Positions 37,870 through 46,482 of a DNA stretch of 64,000 nt are shown here, piece after piece. Each line of letters opens with the position of its first letter. The stretch's first letter is position 1. The translations under genes were made by a program, and so were the position numbers. Location of the stretch: NCBI RefSeq assembly GCF_017115095.1, contig NZ_JABXKI010000165.1, forward strand, positions 1 to 64,000, given 5' to 3'. Under the pieces are notes generated by a model, which did no database searches, had not been told where the DNA came from, and saw only the letters and a list, made by a program, of their open reading frames with translations. This stretch comes from Nostoc sp. NMS4 (lineage in GTDB: Bacteria; Cyanobacteriota; Cyanobacteriia; Cyanobacteriales; Nostocaceae).

Positions 37870-39237
37870 TTAGTGCCATTCGATCAAGGGTTTAAGACCC
37901 CCATTTTCTAGGCTTTTCGTAGGGTAAAGCTCTTTACGTGGTTCCAAATCATCCGGGGTCGAATTTCTTTGGAGTTTGCTCCGACTGAGCCGTAAACTCT
38001 CAAGACACAAGCGCAAGTCTCCAATTGCTTGTTCAATTTCCACAAATTTCCAGCGCGAAGCCCAAATTTGTTCTGACTGCTGGCGTTCTTCGACTTGTTC
38101 AAACAAGTGACCAAAGGTATAAGGTTGGGTCAATTTTTCTATAAGCCATTGGACTGAAACTCCCAGCATCTCTGCCAAGGATACGACGCTCTTATGATCT
38201 GGCTGATACCCATCAAGAACGCACCACCACATCACTCGTAATTGGCGGCGGGCAACAAAACGAGTTTCGATCGCCCCTGCTGGCTCGACTACAAATGATT
38301 GCTGTTGCCGTCCCATTTCTATCCATTCATTCAGCTGATTTGCTAAACCAACATTGGTACGTCCAAATTGTCTTGCCGAAGTTACTACTCGCACTAGAGA
38401 ACTGTGGCGAAAACGGGCATTTACCCGTACCAAAGCACGGTAAAAAGCTACATCTTCAGGAGTCCGCACTGGTGGTAAGCCTCCAGCCAGTGCATACATT
38501 TCTGCTGTTACTGCTAAACTTGCTCCATAGTGTTGATAATGTCCGGGAAATCTGTCATAGGGGTCGGGATCGAGATAAGTTTCTAACTCGGTAATTAAAT
38601 AGCGGTAGCCGACTTCATGCAGATAGCAAGCTCTGGCGTAAGGGTGTAGATCCGCACGGCCAGAGCGCTCAACAAGAATTCGCCCACCTACAGCATCAGC
38701 ACCACAGTTAATTTCATACAGATTAGCAGCAATCCAACTTGGGCTTACCTGCGAGTCTCCATCAGTTGAAGCAATTACCCCCCTTGTGCGTCCTAAGCTA
38801 CACAAACGGCGGTAGGCTTCATCCATTAAAATCTGACGCACTCGACCAATATAGGCTTGTTCAGGAGGCAGAGTTTTTTCCACTACATGCAGTGCTATAT
38901 CTGGATGTTGTCCTGCGAAACTCCGGGCTATAGCTGCTGAATCATCGGTACAATTATTTGCCAACAAAATTATTTCGTAGCGTCTGGGATCTAAAAGCTG
39001 TCCTTGTAGATCAACTTGATTTATCAAGGCAGTAAGGGTTGCTGCCAACGTCTGAGCTTCATTGCGAACTGGAACGATTACACAAACTTCACAATGCGGT
39101 GACGGTGGTATTTGGACTAAAGTTTGAGAAAATTCTTTACCCTGCTGTACAGATGGAAAGTCAGCAACGGAGAGCAAGCGTTTACTTTCCATAAAAACCA
39201 TTTTTCCATCTCCAGGAGCAGCTACACAAGATTTCAT
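37870..39237 (-). CDS. Glycosyltransferase family 2
   Basis: VIVPVRNEAQTLAATLTALINQ, ASTDGDSQVSPSW. Confidence 0.9.
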   Translation of the reverse strand: MKSCVAAPGDGKMVFMESKRLLSVADFPSVQQGKEFSQTLVQIPPSPHCEVCVIVPVRNEAQTLAATLTALINQVDLQGQLLDPRRYEIILLANNCTDDSAAIARSFAGQHPDIALHVVEKTLPPEQAYIGRVRQILMDEAYRRLCSLGRTRGVIASTDGDSQVSPSWIAANLYEINCGADAVGGRILVERSGRADLHPYARACYLHEVGYRYLITELETYLDPDPYDRFPGHYQHYGASLAVTAEMYALAGGLPPVRTPEDVAFYRALVRVNARFRHSSLVRVVTSARQFGRTNVGLANQLNEWIEMGRQQQSFVVEPAGAIETRFVARRQLRVMWWCVLDGYQPDHKSVVSLAEMLGVSVQWLIEKLTQPYTFGHLFEQVEERQQSEQIWASRWKFVEIEQAIGDLRLCLESLRLSRSKLQRNSTPDDLEPRKELYPTKSLENGGLKPLIEWH

Positions 39238-39571
39238 CCACGATCAGAAATTATTAATATTTGTAACTCTATTTTGGATATTCTCTCATTTGTTTTGGCT
39301 CTACCTACAGTATGATTAGTGTTGATTAAAACTCTCCAAACATCAGCTATCAAAAACTCAAGTCTGTCTACTCTCATTAAAAGCTTTACTAATCAAGGAA
39401 TATTCTTTATATATTTTTGCTAACGTCAAATTTCAGACTAGAAAATCATACTTAAATCATCTATCTTAGTTAATTTTTTTACTAATAATCAGTCTTAAGA
39501 ATGAGATAAATAATATGACATATTATTAAGATTTATATTTTAATAGTAACTAATCAGACCAAAGCAGATTT

Positions 39572-40950
39572 ATGCAAAAACTTAAACGTAAGATTAATAA
39601 CCTGCTTTTTGGTCGTTATAAACATTCCTTGAGTAATTCTAAAACCACATCTGTTCGTAGTTTGGATCGGCTCAACCTTTCTTTGGGCGATGTGCGAGAT
39701 GTTTTTGAACCTTACTTGGCAATTTTCTTAGCATCAGATCGTCATTGGAATCCAGCCCAAGTAGGTATTGCTCTATCGACCACTAGCATTGCTGGAATTC
39801 TGGCACAAACACCAACGGGGGCGCTAGTTGATGCCTCACGTCATAAACGGTTAATGATTGCAACAGCTACTCTAGCTGTTGCAATTAGCTATATGGTGAT
39901 TGTCAACTTTTCGGCTTTGCCTGCTGTGGTGGCAGCTCAGGCTGTCATTGGTATATCAGCAGTAATCGTTGTCCCAACAGTTTCAGCTATCTCGCTGGGA
40001 GTGGTAGGAAAAGACCGTTTAAACAAGCGGGTAGGGCGCAACGAAGTATTTAACCATACAGGCAACGTGTGTGCAGCAATTGTTGCTGGTTTGTTAGGAC
40101 AATTTGCTGGACGAATTTGGATTTTTTACTTTTTAGTAGTTTTGTGTGTTGTTACCATTTTTTCAGTCTTTCAGATTCGCAATCAAGATATTGACAATAC
40201 AAAGGCTCGCGGTGATGAGCCAGAAAATGACAATAAAGAACGTGCTACGGTTAAGGATTTGTTGGGTAATCGCACGTTGATCATCTTTGCTTTGTCTGTA
40301 GTTATGTTCTATCTGGCGAATGGGGCGCTACTACCTTTAGTTAGTCAAGAGTTAACCGCAGGACAGCAAAACACTCCCTCACTCTACATTTCTGCTGCCA
40401 TTGTGGTGACACAGTTAACGATGATTCCCGTAGCTGGTTGGGCAGGAACGGCCGCCAACCGTTGGGGCAGAAAACCATTACTACTAATTGCTTTTACTGC
40501 TGTTTTAGTTCGGACTGGGCTTTATACTAAGCTAATCGTCATTCATTTTTCCAGAATGATTCGCTTGTAGTAAGGGCTTCAGCCCTGCTTTTATGCAACT
40601 TAAATGCCGATTAGCTTATAAGCCACAACCCTTGGTTTTTAGTTTCAGTACAAGTGTTAGACGGCATTGCATCGGGTATTTTTACAGTACTAGTTGTAAT
40701 TATTGTTGCAGATTTAACCCAAGGAACCGGGCGATTTAATCTGGCACAAGGAGCAATCAATACGATGATTGGCATCGGTGCTGCTATTAGCAACCTAGCA
40801 AGCGGTTTTTTGGTCAAAGCAGCAGGTTATAAAGTTGGTTTTATCACATTAGGCGTTATCGCTGCGATCGGACTTCTTTGGTTGTGGCTGAAAATGCCGG
40901 AAACGAAAGAATCACAATCGCAAGATACGACCAAAACAGAACACAACTAG
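39572..40950 (+). pseudogene. MFS transporter split by an 87-bp insertion
   Basis: ORFs 39572-40570 and 40654-40950 are N- and C-terminal parts of one MFS protein. Removing 40530-40618 restores ...VRTGLYTISHNPWFLVSVQVLDGIASG. Confidence 0.85.
40530..40616. mobile_element. 87-bp MITE, TA duplication, TIR AGCTAATCG
   Basis: agctaatcg...cgattagct flanked by TA (40528-40529, 40617-40618); interrupts the MFS gene. Confidence 0.85.
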
Positions 40951-41154
40951 ACCTAATAAGCAATCAGCCCTTCCCCTAAAGCTTCAATTTTGGTTGCCAC
41001 TATAGAGTTACCAATGAGTTTCATTGATGCGCTTTTGCCAGTATCACCCAGGTAATGGATCGTTTCGCTTACCGCTTTCATACAACGAGTTATTTATTGC
41101 ACTGTTGCATTGTGGATTTGTTGGATTAACCTCTTGTTTACTAGCTGTATCGTC

Positions 41155-41275
41155 ACTTTTGCTGTCTCCAAACAAGGTTGTACTCTCTCTCAACTGCTGG
41201 CAGCTTTGCCTGCAAGGATGACAGATACGGTTTAGCAAAATCCTCAACCCCTGCAACTGCAAAATGCTTGAAACC
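41155..41275 (-). pseudogene. 3' remnant of a ParB-like gene paralogous to 41826-42767
   Basis: ~38 identical bases (gcagctttgcctgcaaggatgacagatacggtttagc) shared with the 3' end of the downstream gene, with weaker similarity on both sides. Confidence 0.7.
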
Positions 41276-41415
41276 CTTGATTTATCGTTACAATAGTATT
41301 AGTAGTTAATAACCCCCAGAGGGTTAGTCTGAGCGCTATTGAGCTTACTCGTCGTCAGAAGATTCCTTATCTTCTTCGTCATCCTTGTCAAAATTTGTAT
41401 TGCTGAGGGGGACTT

Positions 41416-41787
41416 ATGGGTGAATCGAAACGCCGAAAGGCAATATTAGGCAATCACTATGGTTTGCCTAATATTTTCAATGAAGTCCAATCAATGTGGA
41501 CGCAGATTAATTTCTCAATCAAGCGAGTCAAAGATTCTGATAGTGGATGTTTACTTGTTCAGTGTTCTAACAACGACCGAGGATTCCATCAAGACACTAT
41601 TGCCCAACTTCAAAAAGAAATAGAAGATTGGAAATGTGATTTGGATATTCCTATCTTGATCCAAGTTCTTCCGAGGGGAGTTAAAAATTCAGAAATTAAA
41701 CTTTTTGATGGGTTCGTTACCCTTTGGTGCAATTGTCCAGAATTTGAATTGTGGCGAGAAATATTTGAAAGTGAACTCGTTAAGTAA
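41416..41787 (+). CDS. Hypothetical protein (MGESKRRK N-terminus)
   Basis: 123-aa ORF with the common MGESKRRK start. Confidence 0.6.
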   Translation: MGESKRRKAILGNHYGLPNIFNEVQSMWTQINFSIKRVKDSDSGCLLVQCSNNDRGFHQDTIAQLQKEIEDWKCDLDIPILIQVLPRGVKNSEIKLFDGFVTLWCNCPEFELWREIFESELVK

Positions 41788-41825
41788 ACTTTGTTGCATT
41801 AAATTATTGTTTCCTCGCTGCACCA

Positions 41826-42767
41826 TCATTTCTGTTGCCTCCACTCGATTTTGTACTCCCGTTCCACAGCAGCCAGCAGCTTTGCCTGCAAGGATGACAG
41901 ATACGGTTTAGCTTGTTTCCCCAACCCCTGCAACAGCCAATCCACAGCTTCTTCACGGCTGGCCACTTGATGCAACTGCCGTAACCTCACACATAGCTGC
42001 TGCATGAATTGGCAATCTTCATCAAGCAATTCCAGTGATTTCAGGTGTTCAATCTTCACGGTATAATCGCCGTCCCATGTCTGGACTGTACAACTATATT
42101 CGCCAACATGAGTTACCACGCCCCAATAACCCGCTTTACCCCTTAAGTCTGGGTCATCTTTAGGCAGAAGAATGCATATTTCACCAATATGGTAAGGATT
42201 GGGTACTTTCGTCCTTTCACGTATCCTATCCACAACATCTTTCACTATGCGACCGGATGGAATCTTATTGCCAGCTTGCTCTACTGCCTGCTGCCAGACA
42301 TCCGCTTGCACAGCCGGTTCCAACTCTGCTTTCGCCAAAAACCGCAATTGTCGTTCGTTGGTCGGCATTGGAATTTGCCGACCATTGGTCGGCAAAAACT
42401 TTTGAAGATTCTCATAAACCACAGTTGCCGAAATCTTCAAGTACGCCGCGTCACGACTATAATTGAAGCGTTCGCGGCAATACTCCTCGAAAGTCCGGTG
42501 CGTGGAACGGTACAGCCGTCTGTCCCGCAACTCCATCAGCGCCTGACCTGCTGACAAAAATGCCCTTTCTACCTGACGTTCCAATTGCAAGCGTAAGCTT
42601 TGTTCTTCCTCGGTCAACTCTCTTATTTCAACAGCAGTCACCGTAATCGTTGCTGAGGCTAGGTTGTCTTGGCCAGAAGTATTTTCGGGAGCAGAGTCGG
42701 TTGCTGGCTTTGGTTCACCAGATGCCAGAGGGATAACTTTCTTGCGTCTAGATGGTGGTTTGTTCAT
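41826..42767 (-). CDS. ParB-like/plasmid-maintenance protein
   Basis: FEEYCRERFNYSRDAAYLKISATVVYENLQKFLPTN...PTNERQLRFLAKAELEPAVQADVWQQAVE; start MNKPPSRRKK preferred. Confidence 0.75.
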   Translation of the reverse strand: MNKPPSRRKKVIPLASGEPKPATDSAPENTSGQDNLASATITVTAVEIRELTEEEQSLRLQLERQVERAFLSAGQALMELRDRRLYRSTHRTFEEYCRERFNYSRDAAYLKISATVVYENLQKFLPTNGRQIPMPTNERQLRFLAKAELEPAVQADVWQQAVEQAGNKIPSGRIVKDVVDRIRERTKVPNPYHIGEICILLPKDDPDLRGKAGYWGVVTHVGEYSCTVQTWDGDYTVKIEHLKSLELLDEDCQFMQQLCVRLRQLHQVASREEAVDWLLQGLGKQAKPYLSSLQAKLLAAVEREYKIEWRQQK

Positions 42768-43112
42768 TGCCCCACCTCTAGGCTGACAGCAGTCGAACAA
42801 ATATTGAATTGTGTGATCATGAAATATAGTGTTTTTATTTATGCCCCCATCCTTTAAACAGGTTGGGGTTTTCATTGCTTTTTATATTTTGCACCGATGG
42901 AAGAATACTTTGACGAAAATCAGTCCAATACCACAGTTAACAAGAAAGACTTCAGTTGTCAGGAGCCTGAATTCAATTCTGATTTCTGACTTCTGCCAAC
43001 TGAATTCAATTTCAGCTTATTCTAGAAAATACCCTCTTCAGCACATGGGTAAAACAACGGCTAATGATTGATTATTTAACAGCGAGTATTACATTTGGGG
43101 TAACTATATAAA

Positions 43113-43162
43113 TCTCATCTAGGTTGAAACCCGTAGTTTTTCCGTATCGGGTTTGAGATGAG
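43113..43162. terminator. Hairpin downstream of the methyltransferase
   Basis: ctcatct..aaacccg-tagtttttccgtat-cgggttt.agatgag. Confidence 0.5.
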
Positions 43163-43211
43163 TTGTAACCCACACTCGATATTGAGTTTTATTTAGAATG
43201 AAAGGGCTTAT

Positions 43212-44006
43212 TTAAATTTTTTGAGCAAAGAAAAGAACCGATAAATAGGGTTTAGTAACATATCCACCGTGAGCATTTAATATCTGTATAATAGCATCAG
43301 AAAAATCCTGCTTTTCAGTTTCAGTAAATTCTTGATAAGCAGTTTGAGTTTTCAGAAGACCTAGATATCGCTCTGCATCATAATCAATAGACCAAGGATA
43401 TTGTTTGACCACTAGGTTTTTGAAACAAAAACTATTTAATATCCAGTTTTCTCTTTTTTTTATTAGTGATTCAACTGAGGATGGTTTAGCATTAGATATT
43501 GTTGTAGATACATATTTTTTAAACGTTTCTTTGAGCGCCTGAAATATTGAAGTATCGGGTAAAATAGAGAAATTCCAAAAAAACGCAATATAACCTTTTT
43601 CTTTTAAAGCTTGTGCAACTTTTGGATACCCTTTTTCACGATTTACCCAATGAAAGGCTTGAGCAGATATTGCTAAATCAAAGGCTTTTGGGCGTAAGTT
43701 CCAATCCTCTAAAGTCACTGTCTCAAATGTCACCTTTGGATATAAACGCATATTTTGAGATGCTATTGCAATCAGTCTTTCACCTGGCTCTAAACAGGAG
43801 ATAGCATAGCCCTTTTCAGCAAATGGAACAGTTCCCTTACCTGTCCCTGTTCCAATATCTAAAATTGAAGCTGAATCTGGAAGATTAGCCATCTCAATTA
43901 CATCTTCAATCAATTGAGATGGATAGCTAGGGCGTGCTGCATCATAGATTTCTGCAACTTCATTAAAGGACTCACTACGTTTTCTGTTCATCACTGATAA
44001 ATCCAC
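43212..44006 (-). CDS. Class I SAM-dependent methyltransferase
   Basis: ASILDIGTGTGKGTVPFAEKGY, DLAISAQAFHWVN. Confidence 0.9.
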   Translation of the reverse strand: MDLSVMNRKRSESFNEVAEIYDAARPSYPSQLIEDVIEMANLPDSASILDIGTGTGKGTVPFAEKGYAISCLEPGERLIAIASQNMRLYPKVTFETVTLEDWNLRPKAFDLAISAQAFHWVNREKGYPKVAQALKEKGYIAFFWNFSILPDTSIFQALKETFKKYVSTTISNAKPSSVESLIKKRENWILNSFCFKNLVVKQYPWSIDYDAERYLGLLKTQTAYQEFTETEKQDFSDAIIQILNAHGGYVTKPYLSVLFFAQKI

Positions 44007-44214
44007 AAACGTATTTTACTCCCGATCACTTTCGCTCGGATTTTAGAAAATATTAACAGTTTTACCACTAGAGAAAAAGCCTCTGTCTCCAATCCAATTT
44101 GACAAGACGCTACCGCTACTATTAATCTGTATGATTGGTAATCATTCGGGTGCAGGGTGCAAGTCTGTACTAAAAATAATTCAGAAACCAACCGAGAAAC
44201 TTTTACTATGATTT

Positions 44215-46467
44215 ATGACAAAAGCTTTATCCTGGCTTATTAAGGGCAGCACTTTGTTTTGTTTATTGCCTTGGGAGCCAATTGCGGCACAAATTGTTCC
44301 AGATGCAACCCTAAGAGTCAACTCCAGCGTCACAATAGAGGGTAATAATACCAGTGCGATAACTGGAGGAACCCAAGCCGGAAGCAATTTGTTCCATAGC
44401 TTTGAACAGTTTTCTGTACCCACAGGAAGCGCAGTCTATTTCAAAAATGCCCCAGACATCCAAAACATTTTGACAAGAGTGACGGGTAGCTCAGTATCTA
44501 ATATTGATGGTTTAATTCGAGCTAACGGCATAGCCAACGTATTTCTTATTAATCCCAATGGGATTATTTTTGGGCTGAATGCTTCACTGAACATTGGCGG
44601 CTCGTTTTTCGGCACTACTGCCAGTAATATTAAATTTGCTGATGGCATCTCCTTCGATGCTAAACCCCTTAGTGGTGCAGAACCTCTGTTGACAGTGAGC
44701 GTGCCTGTGGGATTAGGATTTGGGACAAATGCTGGAAATATTCGCGTCTTTGGAGACGGACAAGGTATAAGAAAAACTTCAAACCTCATAGATACTAGTT
44801 CTGGTCTGCGCGTGCAGCCAAATCAAACCTTAGCTTTGGTGGGTGGTAATATATTACTCTCAAGTGGAACGCTTAAAACAACAGGGGGACAGATTGAATT
44901 AGGCAGCGTGGCTGGAGCGGGTTTGGTCAATCTGATTCCTACAGATAAAGGCTGGACGTTGGGATATTCAGGCATCTCAGCCTTTGGAGAGATCCAGTTA
45001 TCTGGAGCAGCAGCAGTTGATGCCAGTGGGAATGGTGGTGGCAATATTCAAATACAAGCCATGAAGCTAATGCTAGACGGTGGTTCTCAGATTGAGTCCA
45101 GCACATTAGGAGCAGGAACGGGAGGAACATTGAAAATTAATGCTTCAGATTCAGTGAACCTGGTGGGATTACCAGAAGTTGATTCGTTTTTCAACACTGG
45201 TATATCGAGCCTAGTTTACCCAAGAGCTACCGGATCGGGTGGCAACATCAATATTGAAACTGGGCGGTTAAATGTCCGGGATGGAGCAGGGATCGCTGCT
45301 GGTACGTATGGCTTTGGAAATGCTGGTTCCATAAAGGTCTTAGCTCATGATTCAGTGGAAGTGCTGCGAAAACCAACAGCGAATGCAGGCAGTTCCATAA
45401 CAAGTTTGGCCCAACGAGGATCTACCGGTTCTGGCGGTAACATCAAGATTGAAACTGCGCGGTTAAGTCTACGCTCTGGAGGAGTGATATCATCAGGCAC
45501 ATTTGGGCAGGGTTCGGGAGGCAACGTATCTATAACTGCTCACGAAGAAGTGCAAGTAACCGGAAAGTCATTAACTGGTAATTCTCCTAGCAGAATATCA
45601 GCTCGAACTGGAGGAACTGGAAAGGCCGGAAATCTGACAATCGAAGCAGAACGATTAACTGTCACTGATGGTGGGAGAGTAAATATTGGTGGTGAAAAAA
45701 TTCCAAAAAATCTCAACTTTCAGCCAGGACAAGGAAATGCAGGAACCCTCCGAATCAACGCAGACAGTATCAATCTAGACAGAGGTACTATCACAGCTGG
45801 CACAGAGGGCGGCACAAAGGGCGAAGGAGGCGACATTTTCTTACACTCTGGTGACTTACAATTACGTGACAGTATCATTACTGCAACTGCTGGGGGTAAT
45901 GGTGACGGCGGCAACATCACTATCAACACAGATATCCTAGTTGCAATAAAAAATAGCAGAATCACCGCAAATGCCTTTGAGGGTCGTGGTGGGAATATCA
46001 CAATTAATGCTAAGGGACTATTCCTTTCCCTTAATAGCTTAATAACAGCTAGTTCCAAGTATGGAATTAACGGTACGGTTAAATACAACATCGCTGATAC
46101 TAACATTTACTCTACTCAACTAAAAGCAGAAGTAATTCCAATAACTCCTCAAATCACCCCAGTTTGTCAGTCACCAGCAGGCACAGAAGTAAGTAGTTTT
46201 CGAGTTAGTAGTACTCGCAATCTCCAATCTAAGCCTAACAACCTGATGTCTAACAATGTTGAGCAAAGTAACTCTGTTCCAGTTCCAGTTTTTAATAATT
46301 CACATAATCCTAAATCATTAATAAGTAACCAAGCTACACAAATCATAGAAGCCAACGTTTTGATTCGGGATTCTCAAGGGAATTTAGTTTTGACGACAGA
46401 CCAAGCAAATCCAACCTGGGATAATGCTTCACTGTCTGCAAGTTCTTGTTTTTCAGGATCTCAGTGA
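44215..46467 (+). CDS. Two-partner-secretion (filamentous hemagglutinin N-terminal domain) exoprotein
   Basis: Signal peptide, then TPS domain: NLFHSFEQFSVPTGSAVYF, IDGLIRANGIANVFLINPNGIIFG. Confidence 0.92.
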   Translation: MTKALSWLIKGSTLFCLLPWEPIAAQIVPDATLRVNSSVTIEGNNTSAITGGTQAGSNLFHSFEQFSVPTGSAVYFKNAPDIQNILTRVTGSSVSNIDGLIRANGIANVFLINPNGIIFGLNASLNIGGSFFGTTASNIKFADGISFDAKPLSGAEPLLTVSVPVGLGFGTNAGNIRVFGDGQGIRKTSNLIDTSSGLRVQPNQTLALVGGNILLSSGTLKTTGGQIELGSVAGAGLVNLIPTDKGWTLGYSGISAFGEIQLSGAAAVDASGNGGGNIQIQAMKLMLDGGSQIESSTLGAGTGGTLKINASDSVNLVGLPEVDSFFNTGISSLVYPRATGSGGNINIETGRLNVRDGAGIAAGTYGFGNAGSIKVLAHDSVEVLRKPTANAGSSITSLAQRGSTGSGGNIKIETARLSLRSGGVISSGTFGQGSGGNVSITAHEEVQVTGKSLTGNSPSRISARTGGTGKAGNLTIEAERLTVTDGGRVNIGGEKIPKNLNFQPGQGNAGTLRINADSINLDRGTITAGTEGGTKGEGGDIFLHSGDLQLRDSIITATAGGNGDGGNITINTDILVAIKNSRITANAFEGRGGNITINAKGLFLSLNSLITASSKYGINGTVKYNIADTNIYSTQLKAEVIPITPQITPVCQSPAGTEVSSFRVSSTRNLQSKPNNLMSNNVEQSNSVPVPVFNNSHNPKSLISNQATQIIEANVLIRDSQGNLVLTTDQANPTWDNASLSASSCFSGSQ

Positions 46468-46482
46468 TCAAAAGATATAAAA

